The notes under the pieces are model-generated. The model was not told the DNA's origin. It saw only the letters and a program-made list of their open reading frames with translations, and did not search any database. From Duganella alba (GTDB taxonomy: Bacteria > Pseudomonadota > Gammaproteobacteria > Burkholderiales > Burkholderiaceae_D): a stretch of 64,000 nt of DNA. Positions within the stretch are counted from its first letter, which is position 1, and the number at the start of each line of letters is the position of its first letter. The translations under genes were made by a program, and so were the position numbers. Of this stretch, positions 46,827 through 54,686 are shown piece by piece. The stretch lies in NCBI RefSeq assembly GCF_009674495.1, contig NZ_WKJN01000006.1, positions 186,001 to 250,000 on the forward strand, written 5' to 3'.

Positions 46827-48004
46827 TGCAAGACGCATCCCCCACCAAGCTGCTGATCGTTGACGATCTGCCGGAGAACCTGCAAGCACTGAACGCTGTC
46901 ATTCGCGGCGAGGGGCGCGAGATCTTCCAGGCCGGGTCCGGCGAAGAAGCGCTGGCGCTGCTGTTGCAGCACGACTTCGCGATCGCCATTCTCGACGTGC
47001 AGATGCCGGGCATGGACGGCTTCGAGCTGGCCGAGCTGATGCGCGGCACCGACAAGACGCGGCAGATTCCGATCGTGTTCGTGACGGCGGCCGGCAAGGA
47101 GCTGAATTACTCGTTCAAGGGCTACGAGGCGGGCGCGGTGGACGTGCTGTACAAGCCGCTCGATCCGCGCGCGGTGAAGGGCAAGGTGCAGGTGTTCGTG
47201 GCGCTGTACGAGGCGCGCGAAGCGATGCGGCGCCAGGTCGAGGCGCTGGAAGCGGCGCGTCAGCAGCAGGCGGCGACGCAGGCGCAGCTGGAGCGCGCGC
47301 TGGTGATGCGCGATGAATTCATGTCGATGGTGTCGCACGAGATGCGCACGCCGCTCAATACCTTGTACCTGGAAACCCAGTTGCGCAAGATGCAGCTGGA
47401 GCGCGGCAATATGGCGGCGTTTGGCGCCGAGCAGTTGCAGCGCATGGTGGCGCGGGATGACCGGCAGATCCAGAGCATCATCCGCTTGATTGACGATATG
47501 CTGGATGTGTCGCGGATTCGTAGCGGGAAGTTGTCGTTGCGGCCGGGCTGGGTGGAGTTGTCGGGGCTGCTGCGGCGCGTGGTGCATGATTTGACGCCGC
47601 AGGCGACCACTGCCGGCGCGACCCTGTCGCTGGAGGCGGGCACGCCGGTCAGTGGCTGGTGGGATGAGTTCCGTATCGAGCAGATCGTGGTCAATTTGCT
47701 GACCAATGCGATGCGGTATGGTTGTCAGCAGCCGATCAGCGTGACGCTGACGGTGGAGCAGGACTGGGCGCGCATTGATGTGCGCGATTGCGGTCCGGGC
47801 ATAGCGCCGGAAAACCAGGCCAAGATTTTTGAGCCGTATGAGCGTGGTGTCGGGACGGATGTGCCGGCGGGGTTGGGATTGGGGCTGTACATCTCGCGCC
47901 AGTTGGCCGAAGTGCACGAAGGCACGTTGACGCTGGAAAGCAAGCCGGGCGAAGGTTCGGTGTTCAGCCTGACCCTTCCCCGTCGCGACGCCCCACCCCA
48001 GTAA
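46826..48004 (+). CDS. REC-HisKA-HATPase histidine kinase
   Basis: A 392-residue soluble protein. An N-terminal receiver (1-120) has phosphoacceptor Asp57 (AILDVQMPGMDGF), a short coiled coil follows (about 130-160), then HisKA with His171 (VSHEMRTPLNTL) and HATPase ending GLGLGLYISRQLAEVHEG. It can receive phosphate on Asp57 and act as a kinase in turn, a relay partner for the first kinase of the operon. No DNA-binding output domain is present in any of the four proteins. Confidence 0.92.
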   Translation: MQDASPTKLLIVDDLPENLQALNAVIRGEGREIFQAGSGEEALALLLQHDFAIAILDVQMPGMDGFELAELMRGTDKTRQIPIVFVTAAGKELNYSFKGYEAGAVDVLYKPLDPRAVKGKVQVFVALYEAREAMRRQVEALEAARQQQAATQAQLERALVMRDEFMSMVSHEMRTPLNTLYLETQLRKMQLERGNMAAFGAEQLQRMVARDDRQIQSIIRLIDDMLDVSRIRSGKLSLRPGWVELSGLLRRVVHDLTPQATTAGATLSLEAGTPVSGWWDEFRIEQIVVNLLTNAMRYGCQQPISVTLTVEQDWARIDVRDCGPGIAPENQAKIFEPYERGVGTDVPAGLGLGLYISRQLAEVHEGTLTLESKPGEGSVFSLTLPRRDAPPQ

Positions 48005-48099
48005 CCCGGCAATATGGGGTAGCGCTAGCTTGCACCGCCGCCGTGCGCATCCGCAGTAGGGCTTGCGGTACCTGCGCAACCCGCACACCGCTGCGGCCA

Positions 48100-48127
48100 G
48101 GGTCAGACCCCGTACGGGGTCTGACCC
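48100..48127. repeat. 28-bp perfect palindrome (REP-like)
   Basis: Arms GGGTCAGACCCC and GGGGTCTGACCC around GTAC, followed by TTTCGTTT on the plus strand. It lies 95 bp after the kinase operon and may act as a terminator or an extragenic repeat. I associate this arm sequence with dispersed repeats in related genomes; that is recollection, not checked here. Confidence 0.75.
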
Positions 48128-48142
48128 TTTCGTTTGGGGGTA

Positions 48143-48529
48143 CTAACGGGAGTTCGCCTCTTCACGGCGTTGAATCAGATAGGCCTTGAGATCATCGAAG
48201 CTCACGGCGCCGCGTTGCGCGGTATCGATATGGTCGAAGTTTTTGTCGACCACGGTCAACCCCGCCCGCTGCGCCTCATCGCGGCTCAGCGTACCACTAC
48301 CATCCACATCCGCCGCCTCAAACCGCTGCTTGAGCTTCTGCATCGGCTGATACCGCAGCAACGCCGTACCATTCGAAGCCTCACGCAACGGCTTGCGCAG
48401 CGCCGGCGGCAGATACGGCTCGCCCGCCCGCATCGCGGACGGGGTGTCCGGCTGCGGCGCCTGGGCGCTGGCATACGATGCGGCCGCGAGTCCCGCTGCG
48501 GTCAAGAGGGTGAATTGCAAAAGCTTCAT
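48143..48529 (-). CDS. secreted EF-hand protein
   Basis: A 128-residue exported protein: signal peptide about 1-22, a Pro-rich linker, then an EF-hand at 74-85 (DVDGSGTLSRDE) with all calcium ligands. The second loop (DHIDTAQRGAVSFDDL) is degenerate but paired. It is likely a periplasmic calcium-binding protein of unknown role. ATG at 48529 has GGGAGACAACC before it; a longer frame to 48559 would put ten residues before the signal peptide. Confidence 0.82.
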   Translation of the reverse strand: MKLLQFTLLTAAGLAAASYASAQAPQPDTPSAMRAGEPYLPPALRKPLREASNGTALLRYQPMQKLKQRFEAADVDGSGTLSRDEAQRAGLTVVDKNFDHIDTAQRGAVSFDDLKAYLIQRREEANSR

Positions 48530-48663
48530 GGTTGTCTCCCCGCATCGTGAATGATGCATGGCTAGGGAGCTACTGTGATCCGATTGCGCGAATTAATCAA
48601 TCCAGTTTCATCGCTACTTACACCTCGTGTCGCCCGGAAACATCACTTAATCGCGGAACTTTG

Positions 48664-49134
48664 CTACTTTTGCCAGAAATTAGCGTGCGCCAGCCGCGCT
48701 TCGTCCTCGCGCACCGGTCCGATGACTTCCGTCGGACGCTGGCCGGCCGCGAACACGGTACGGCATGGCAGCGACAAGGTCGGGTTTTCGGGATCGCTGC
48801 CGGTCAGTTCCAGCAGGCTGGCTTCCGACATCGCATACACCACCCGCCCCACGCCGCTCCAGTAGGTGCCGCCGCTGCACATGGCGCATGGCTCGGCGTT
48901 GGCGTACAGCGTGGCGCCGGCCAGTTCGGCCGGACTGTAACGCTGCGAGGCGAGGCGCAGCGCGTTCATCTCGGCATGCGCGGTGCGGTCGCTGCTGGAA
49001 GCGTTCATCGCTTCCGAGATCACCGTGCCGTCGGCGGCCACCACCATGGCGGCGAAGGGATGATGGCCTTCGTCGCGCGAGCGCTGCGCCAGGGCCAGCA
49101 CGCGTGTCAGGAAGGCGTCGTCTTGTGCGTTCAT
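48664..49134 (-). CDS. nucleoside/nucleobase deaminase (CDA fold)
   Basis: A 156-residue zinc deaminase. His53-Ala-Glu55 (TAHAEMNAL) and PC83AMC86 supply the zinc ligands and catalytic Glu. The family includes guanine deaminase, cytosine deaminase and tRNA adenosine deaminase; lying in a nucleobase-transport operon it is more likely a metabolic purine or pyrimidine deaminase. It overlaps the Rieske gene stop by 4 bp (ATGA) and is last in the minus-strand operon. Confidence 0.88.
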   Translation of the reverse strand: MNAQDDAFLTRVLALAQRSRDEGHHPFAAMVVAADGTVISEAMNASSSDRTAHAEMNALRLASQRYSPAELAGATLYANAEPCAMCSGGTYWSGVGRVVYAMSEASLLELTGSDPENPTLSLPCRTVFAAGQRPTEVIGPVREDEARLAHANFWQK

Positions 49135-50126
49135 CGTAAAACTCCGTAATGCAAATTCTGCTGCTTGAGATAACCGCGGTAGGCCAGCGACATGCGGTCG
49201 CACGCCACCGACACTTCGGCGCCCGGCGTCAATGGCAGGCGCGCCGGATGCTGGCTTTCCAGAATCGGCTGGTCCTGCAGGAAGATGGTGTCCTGGAAGG
49301 CGCGCAGCGCGTCGTCGCTGGAGGTGAAGTCGTTCAACGCCATGACGATCCACACGCGGGTGGTGGTTTCGGTCAGCGGCTGAAGCAGCAGCGCGATCGC
49401 TTCGCGGATGCTGCCCGGCGGATGCTTGGTGAGGATGGCCGTCAGCGGCCGCACCACGCGGTAGGTGTATTCGATATCGCTGCCGCCGGTGGCGGCCTTG
49501 CTGGCCTGCGGCTGGAAGGCGTAGCACTGCTTCGCCCACACGCCGCTGCCGTATTCGGCATCGTCGAACGTTTCGACGGTGTAGTCGGGAATGACGGTCT
49601 GCTGTCTGTCGCCCAATATGCCTTCGTGCACAAACGCGAAGTGCGCCATGTCGAGGAAGTTTTCGACGATGCGCGGAGCGCTGCTGCTTACATCGTAGGG
49701 ACCACACCAGACCTTGCGCAGCTGGTCGTCGGCGAATTCGGGAAACGCCGGCGGCCCGGCATGCGCTGGTGTGCCGAGGCACACCCACGCCAGTCCATAC
49801 CGCTCCTGCACGCGGTACACCGCCACCTGCGCCTTCAGCGGCGCGTCAGGCAGCGCCGGGATGCGCGTGCAGCGGCCCTCCTTGCCGAAGCTCCAGCCGT
49901 GGTAAGGGCAGGTCAGCGTGTCGTCGTGCAGCGTGCCCATGGAAAGCCGCGTGCCGCGATGCGGACAGCGGTCTTCCCATGCGTGCAGCACGCCGCCGCT
50001 GTCGCGCCACAACAGCACGCGCGTCTCCAGCAGATCGGCGGCCAGCATCGGGGAGCCTTCCCCCGCGGCCGGGATCTGCGTGGAGAGCGCGACCGGATGC
50101 CAGTCGTTCAGCAGGACCGGGTCCAT
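49131..50126 (-). CDS. Rieske non-haem iron oxygenase, alpha-type
   Basis: A 331-residue oxygenase. The Rieske 2Fe-2S site is C54PH56 and C73PYH76. The mononuclear iron site is NFLDMAHFAFVH with His162 and His167 and the electron-bridging Asp159. The single-chain, roughly 330-residue form resembles demethylase-type Rieske oxygenases (VanA, NdmA) more than ring-dihydroxylating alpha subunits. It sits between a BMP-type binding protein and a nucleoside deaminase, pointing to oxidation or N-demethylation of a purine-like compound; this is inference. No reductase gene is adjacent. Confidence 0.88.
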   Translation of the reverse strand: MDPVLLNDWHPVALSTQIPAAGEGSPMLAADLLETRVLLWRDSGGVLHAWEDRCPHRGTRLSMGTLHDDTLTCPYHGWSFGKEGRCTRIPALPDAPLKAQVAVYRVQERYGLAWVCLGTPAHAGPPAFPEFADDQLRKVWCGPYDVSSSAPRIVENFLDMAHFAFVHEGILGDRQQTVIPDYTVETFDDAEYGSGVWAKQCYAFQPQASKAATGGSDIEYTYRVVRPLTAILTKHPPGSIREAIALLLQPLTETTTRVWIVMALNDFTSSDDALRAFQDTIFLQDQPILESQHPARLPLTPGAEVSVACDRMSLAYRGYLKQQNLHYGVLR

Positions 50127-50128
50127 GC

Positions 50129-51205
50129 TTACTTCGGAATGGTGCCTTCCACGCCTTGCACGTAGAAGTTCATGCCCATCAGATCCTTTTCAGGCGCCTT
50201 GACGCCGGCGGCGTACTTGACGGCGCCCGACTGGTCCTTGATCGGGCCGGTGAACGGCGCAAAGGTGCCGGCGGTCAGCGCGGCCTTCTTGTCTTCAAAC
50301 GCCTTCACCGCATCGGCAGGCACCACGGCATTAATCTTCGACATCTTGACCATGCCTTCCTTCAGGCCACCGTGGTAGGCGCCGGTTTTCCAGGTGCCGG
50401 CGATGACGGCTTTGGCGGTGTCGATGTAGTAGCCGGACCAGTCGTTGGTGGCGGCGGTCAGGTGCGCTTTCGGCGCGAACTTGGACATGTCCGAATCCCA
50501 GCCGAAGGCGTACACGCCTTTTTCCTGCGCCACCTGCAGCGTGGCCGGCGAGTCGGTGTTCTGCGCCATCACATCGGCGCCTTGCGCCACCAGGGTTTCC
50601 GCCGCCTGGCGTTCCTTCGCCGGGTCGTACCACGAGTTCACCCAAATGACCTTGGTCTTGATTTTCGGGTTCACGCTCTGCGCGCCGAGCGTGAAGGCGT
50701 TGATGTTGCGGATCACTTCAGGCACCGGGAAGGAGGCGATGAAGCCCAGCGTGTTCGACTTGGTCATCTTGCCGGCCAGGATGCCGTCCAGGTACGCGCC
50801 TTCATACAGGCGCGACTCGTAGATGCCCATGTTCTTGGCGGTCTTGAAGCCGGTGGCGTGCAGGAACACCACGCCTGGCGTGGACTTGGCGACTTTCTCG
50901 GTCGGGTTCATATAGCCGAAGGAGGTGGTGAAAATCAGCTTGTTGCCTTCGGCGACCAGCTTGCGGATCACGCGTTCGGCGTCCGCGCCTTCCGGCACGT
51001 TTTCCACGTAGGTGGTCTTGACCGCGGCGCCGAGTTCCTTTTCCATCGCCAGGCGGGCCTGGTCGTGCGCGTAGGTCCAGCCGGCGTCGCCGACAGGGCC
51101 GACGTAGACGAAGCCGATTTTCAGCGGGTCTGCTGCAAACGATGGGGCTGCGGCGAAGGCGGTGGCGACAGCCAGGGCGGCCAGTACTTTGCGACGATTC
51201 ATCAT
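50129..51205 (-). CDS. BMP-family ABC transporter substrate-binding protein
   Basis: A 358-residue periplasmic receptor of the Bmp/PnrA (basic membrane lipoprotein) family, whose studied members bind nucleosides or nucleobases. Signal peptide about 1-24 (KVLAALAVATAFAAAPSFA); no lipobox. KIGFVYVGPVGDAGWTYAHDQ is the family N-terminus, where the aromatic and Asp residues stack on the base. It starts at ATGATG with AAAGGAAA upstream. It should deliver substrate to the ATPase and permeases encoded divergently at 53-56.7 kb. Confidence 0.92.
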   Translation of the reverse strand: MMNRRKVLAALAVATAFAAAPSFAADPLKIGFVYVGPVGDAGWTYAHDQARLAMEKELGAAVKTTYVENVPEGADAERVIRKLVAEGNKLIFTTSFGYMNPTEKVAKSTPGVVFLHATGFKTAKNMGIYESRLYEGAYLDGILAGKMTKSNTLGFIASFPVPEVIRNINAFTLGAQSVNPKIKTKVIWVNSWYDPAKERQAAETLVAQGADVMAQNTDSPATLQVAQEKGVYAFGWDSDMSKFAPKAHLTAATNDWSGYYIDTAKAVIAGTWKTGAYHGGLKEGMVKMSKINAVVPADAVKAFEDKKAALTAGTFAPFTGPIKDQSGAVKYAAGVKAPEKDLMGMNFYVQGVEGTIPK

Positions 51206-51241
51206 ACGGTTTCCTTTGCGTGTAATAAGTAAGAAGCGAAG

Positions 51242-52090
51242 TTAGAAGTGGTATTCCGCGCGCACCATCGGCGTTTTGGCCGTGGCGCCTGGAACGGTGC
51301 GATCCGGGTTGCCGAATTTGTTTTTCCAGTACTGGTACTCGACGCCGATCTTGAAGGTGTTCTTCGGCGTGCCGAGCGTTTCGCTGATGTCGTACATGAT
51401 CTGCATGTCGATATTGGTCTCCGGCGCGGTGCCGCCGCCGAATTCATTGGTGCCCTTGCCGGTGATGAAGTTGGCGTAGCCTTCGAACGACAGCGGAATA
51501 CCGACGTTGAACGGAATGCCCCAGGCGCCGGTCAGCATGGCGTGGGTCTTGTACGCGTAGCGCGGCGTGGCCTGGTTGGTGAAGGTGTTGTACGGGGCGT
51601 TGGATTCCCAGATCGCCAGCAGGCTGATGTCGAGGAAGCCCGGCACGTCCATCATCAGCGTCGGGCCGGCGACGACCATGCGCTTCTTGGAGTTGTAGCC
51701 GGCGTCGGTTTTGCTGTTGAAGTCAAAGCCGGCGGTGGCGCCGACGCCGCGCACCGGGCCGAAGGCGTAGCTCTTGTTGAAGATCTTGCCGAAGTCCAGC
51801 GTGTGGCGGTACACCACGTAGGCCTCGTGCGCGCCGCTGTTGGAACCGGCCGCCGATGGATCGAGCTCGGACGACATCAGCAGGTCGATGCTGAAGAAGT
51901 TCTTGCCGTACTTGTAGCCCGAGACGCTGCTCAGGTTGACGATGTTCTTGGTGATGTCGTTGTCGTTGAATGGCTCGGCGAACTTGGTGCCGTAACGATA
52001 GCTGAGCGAGGTGTCGGTCCAGTCGGCGGCTTGCGCGGTGCAAGCGAAGAGCAGGGCGATGGCGGCGGTGAGGCGGACGAGATTTGGCAT
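51242..52090 (-). CDS. Tsx-like outer-membrane nucleoside channel
   Basis: A 282-residue outer-membrane beta-barrel of the nucleoside-specific channel (Tsx) family. Signal peptide about 1-21 (LTAAIALLFACTAQAA); the mature start WTDTSLSYRYGTKFAEPFN is typical, and the last residue is Phe (MVRAEYHF) as barrel assembly requires. It lets nucleosides or nucleobases cross the outer membrane and is first of the structural genes. ATG at 52090 has CGGAG upstream; the frame is open to 52138 but that part would precede the signal peptide. Confidence 0.88.
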   Translation of the reverse strand: MPNLVRLTAAIALLFACTAQAADWTDTSLSYRYGTKFAEPFNDNDITKNIVNLSSVSGYKYGKNFFSIDLLMSSELDPSAAGSNSGAHEAYVVYRHTLDFGKIFNKSYAFGPVRGVGATAGFDFNSKTDAGYNSKKRMVVAGPTLMMDVPGFLDISLLAIWESNAPYNTFTNQATPRYAYKTHAMLTGAWGIPFNVGIPLSFEGYANFITGKGTNEFGGGTAPETNIDMQIMYDISETLGTPKNTFKIGVEYQYWKNKFGNPDRTVPGATAKTPMVRAEYHF

Positions 52091-52127
52091 TGTTGAACTC
52101 CGGTTGGTGAGGTTTGAAAGCACTTTT

Positions 52128-52138
52128 TTTGTATCCAA
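52128..52138 (-). promoter_or_regulatory. candidate GntR operator before tsx
   Basis: Minus-strand TTGGATACAAA matches 9 of 11 positions of the TCGTATACAAA element found twice in the GntR/ABC promoter region. It lies downstream of the predicted sigma-54 start. Confidence 0.45.
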
Positions 52139-52177
52139 TTAGTTTTAATGTTGGATTCAATCTCGTCTACCTCTTTA

Positions 52178-52192
52178 GCAATATACGGGCCA
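52178..52192 (-). promoter_or_regulatory. sigma-54 promoter for tsx-BMP-Rieske-deaminase
   Basis: Minus-strand TGGCCCG-TATA-TTGC matches the -24/-12 consensus TGGCACG-N4-TTGC with one mismatch and exact GG-to-GC spacing. The start would be near 52166, giving a leader of about 75 nt to tsx. Confidence 0.6.
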
Positions 52193-52208
52193 GTTCGGGG
52201 CCAACTAT

Positions 52209-52922
52209 TTAAAAACCTGACAACGCTTCGGCTAGATTAACTTTCTTGTCCTGCTCCGCCAGCCGCAGGCGCGCTTCGATTTCCAGCAGGTGATGTTCGA
52301 TCAGGTGCGTGGCTTCCTTCACTTTTCCCTGCTCGATCAGCGTGACCAGATCCTGGTGTTCATCGTTCTCGCACATGGCGCTGCCGGGCGTTTCATAGAG
52401 GGCGATGATCAGCGAGCAGCGCGACACCAGTTCCGCCATGAAGCGCTGCAGCACGTGGTTGCCGGCCAGTTGCGCCAGCAGCAGATGGAACTCGCCGCCC
52501 AGTCGTATCCAGCCGGCGCGGTCGCCGCTGCGGCGCGCCGCATCTTCCGCCGCCAGGGCTGCGCGGATCTGCTTCAGCGATTCCGGCGTGGCGTGCTGTA
52601 TCACCAGCGGCACGATCTCGCGTTCCACGGCACGCCGCGCGGCGAAAATGTCGCGCGCTTCCTGCGGCGTGGGCGAGGCGATCACCGCGCCGCGATTGGG
52701 CCGCAGCTCGATGATGTGATCGTGCGCCAGGCGTTGCAGCGCCTTGCGCACGGTGGTGCGGCTGACGTCATACAGCTCGCAGAAATCCGCCTCGCCCAGG
52801 TGGGTTCCGGGTGGCAGGCGGTGACTCATGACGGCATTGACTACCGCTTTGTAAATGCGCATGTCGATGGCGGTGGTACCGCGCTTGACGACAGCTTGAT
52901 CGGCTTTGCGCTTGTCAGGCAT
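52209..52922 (-). CDS. GntR family regulator (FadR/FCD subfamily)
   Basis: A 237-residue repressor-type protein. Winged helix about 18-85: LGEADFCELYDVSRTTVRKALQRL, then LRPNRGAVIA. The all-helical FCD ligand domain (about 92-225) has the metal-type residues in EFHLLLAQLAGN and LIEHHLLEIE. Such regulators leave DNA when a substrate or metabolite binds. It stands between the two arms of the nucleobase locus, and matching 11-bp palindromic elements lie in front of both arms. Confidence 0.9.
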   Translation of the reverse strand: MPDKRKADQAVVKRGTTAIDMRIYKAVVNAVMSHRLPPGTHLGEADFCELYDVSRTTVRKALQRLAHDHIIELRPNRGAVIASPTPQEARDIFAARRAVEREIVPLVIQHATPESLKQIRAALAAEDAARRSGDRAGWIRLGGEFHLLLAQLAGNHVLQRFMAELVSRCSLIIALYETPGSAMCENDEHQDLVTLIEQGKVKEATHLIEHHLLEIEARLRLAEQDKKVNLAEALSGF

Positions 52923-52977
52923 TGATGGCTCCCATTGTCAGTGATGCTATCCGCTATAAAGCAGGAAGCGTGCTAAG

Positions 52978-52988
52978 TCGTATACAAA
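52978..52988. promoter_or_regulatory. candidate GntR operator, site 1
   Basis: TCGTATACAAA, with a GTATAC palindromic core typical of FCD-type GntR sites, lies 56 bp upstream of the gntR start. Its exact reverse complement occurs at 53115-53125. Confidence 0.6.
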
Positions 52989-52991
52989 GTT

Positions 52992-53008
52992 GTGCACACG
53001 CTGTGCAC
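52992..53008. promoter_or_regulatory. palindrome in enhancer position of the sigma-54 promoter
   Basis: GTGCACACGCTGTGCAC has 7-bp perfect arms around CGC. It is about 100-116 bp upstream of the predicted sigma-54 start near 53108, a usual place for an NtrC-type activator. The GCAC...GTGC gap is 5 bp rather than the 7 bp of classical NtrC sites. Confidence 0.45.
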
Positions 53009-53081
53009 GCTTTTGGGATGTACAGCATCCCTCTTTGGTGCAGGGCGCCGCCAAAATAGCGCAGATGCCGCACGGCGCGCG

Positions 53082-53096
53082 TGGCACGCTAATTGC
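53082..53096 (+). promoter_or_regulatory. sigma-54 promoter for the nucleobase ABC operon
   Basis: TGGCACG-CTAA-TTGC is an exact match to the -24/-12 consensus with correct spacing. Transcription would start near 53108, directly before the operator at 53115. Confidence 0.75.
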
Positions 53097-53114
53097 GTCT
53101 GCTGCGGTATCTGA

Positions 53115-53125
53115 TTTGTATACGA
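53115..53125. promoter_or_regulatory. candidate GntR operator, site 2
   Basis: TTTGTATACGA is the exact reverse complement of site 1. It lies at about +8 to +18 of the predicted transcript, suited to blocking polymerase. Confidence 0.6.
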
Positions 53126-53141
53126 TGAAGGGAACGCGCCG

Positions 53142-54686
53142 ATGACTGAACCGCGCTTGCAGATGCTCGGCATCTCCAAGATTTATCCCTCGGTGGTGGC
53201 CAACGCCGACGTGAACCTGACCGTGATGCCCGGCGAGATCCACGCCGTGCTGGGCGAGAACGGCGCCGGCAAGAGCACGCTGATGAAGATCATCTACGGC
53301 GTGGTCAAGCCGGACGACGGCCAGATCATGTGGGAAGGCCGCCAGGTGCATATCCATTCGCCGCACGACGCGCGCAAGCTGGGCATCGGCATGGTGTTCC
53401 AGCACTTCGCCCTGTTCGAGACGCTGACGGTGGCCGAGAACATCGCCCTGGCGCTGGACGACAAGGTGTCGCCGGCGGCGCTGGCGCCACGTATCAAGCA
53501 GGTGTCCGAACAATATGGCCTGCCGCTCGATCCGCAGCGGCTGGTGCACAGCATGTCGGTCGGCGAACGGCAGCGGGTGGAGATCGTGCGTTGCCTGCTG
53601 CAATCGCCCAAGCTGCTGATCATGGATGAACCGACGTCGGTGCTGACGCCGGACGCGGTGCTCAAGCTGTTCGAGTCGCTGCGCCGCCTGGCGGCGGAAG
53701 GCGTCAGCATCCTGTATATCAGCCACAAGCTAGATGAAATCCAGTCGCTGTGCGACAAGGCCACGGTGCTGCGCGCCGGGCGCGTGTCTGGCACCGCGCT
53801 GCCGAAGGAGGAAAGCGCGAAGTCGCTGGCGGAACTGATGATCGGCCGCGAGCTGCCGGTGTGCGTCAACACGCCGCGCGAGCCGGGCGAAGTGCTGCTG
53901 ACGCTGGACCGGCTGAATGTGCAAAGCGCGGATCCCTTCGGCACGCGGCTGAAGGACATCAGCCTGTCGCTGCGCAGCGGCGAGATCGTCGGCATCGCCG
54001 GCATTTCCGGCAACGGCCAGCAGGAGCTGCTGAAGGCCATCTCCGGTGAACGCACGCTGCATCTGCGCGAAGGCACCATCCGCCTCGGCCAGCAGGACGT
54101 GGGCGCGCTGAACGCGGCGCAGCGCCGCCAGCTGGGTCTCGGCTTCGTGCCGGAGGAGCGGCTGGGACGCGGCGCGGCGCCCGAGTTGTCGCTGGCGGAC
54201 AACGCGCTGCTGACCGGCTACGTGCCCGCCGCGAAGACCGGCATGGTCAAACAAGGCCTGATCCAGCGCGCCACGGTGCGCTTGTTTGCGCACCGGGTCA
54301 TCACCCGCTTCAAGGTGAAGTGCGGCGGCGACCTGTCGGCGGCGGCCAGTCTGTCGGGTGGCAATCTGCAAAAATTCATCGTCGGTCGCGAGATCATGCT
54401 CGGGCCGAAGGTGATGATTTTCGCCCAGCCCACCTGGGGCGTCGACGTCGGCGCGGCCATGCTGATCCGCCAGGCCATCATCGACATGCGCGACCAGGGC
54501 GTGGCGGTGCTGGTGCTGTCCGAGGAGCTCGACGAATTGTTCATGATGAGCGACCGCATCGCCGTGCTGGCCGATGGCCGCCTGTCGCGCGCGGTGCCGG
54601 CCGCCACCACCAGCATCAATGAAATCGGCGTCTGGATGAGCGGCGATTTCGATTACCAGGGAGCTCCAGATTATGTCCAGGCTTGA
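53142..54686 (+). CDS. nucleobase/nucleoside ABC transporter ATPase (two ABC domains)
   Basis: A 514-residue tandem ATPase. Domain 1 has Walker A GENGAGKST (38-46), signature SVGERQRVEI and Walker B LLIMDEPTSVL. Domain 2 has the degenerate Walker A GISGNGQQE and a good signature LSGGNLQKFIVGRE. This asymmetry is normal for the sugar/nucleoside (CUT2-like) importers that pair with BMP receptors. AAGGGAA precedes the ATG. It overlaps the first permease by 14 bp. Confidence 0.93.
   Translation: MTEPRLQMLGISKIYPSVVANADVNLTVMPGEIHAVLGENGAGKSTLMKIIYGVVKPDDGQIMWEGRQVHIHSPHDARKLGIGMVFQHFALFETLTVAENIALALDDKVSPAALAPRIKQVSEQYGLPLDPQRLVHSMSVGERQRVEIVRCLLQSPKLLIMDEPTSVLTPDAVLKLFESLRRLAAEGVSILYISHKLDEIQSLCDKATVLRAGRVSGTALPKEESAKSLAELMIGRELPVCVNTPREPGEVLLTLDRLNVQSADPFGTRLKDISLSLRSGEIVGIAGISGNGQQELLKAISGERTLHLREGTIRLGQQDVGALNAAQRRQLGLGFVPEERLGRGAAPELSLADNALLTGYVPAAKTGMVKQGLIQRATVRLFAHRVITRFKVKCGGDLSAAASLSGGNLQKFIVGREIMLGPKVMIFAQPTWGVDVGAAMLIRQAIIDMRDQGVAVLVLSEELDELFMMSDRIAVLADGRLSRAVPAATTSINEIGVWMSGDFDYQGAPDYVQA

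Noticed and set aside
52992..53008. Reading the GTGCACACGCTGTGCAC palindrome as a definite NtrC site
   Set aside because: Position fits an enhancer but the half-site gap is 5 bp instead of the classical 7; kept only as a candidate activator site.
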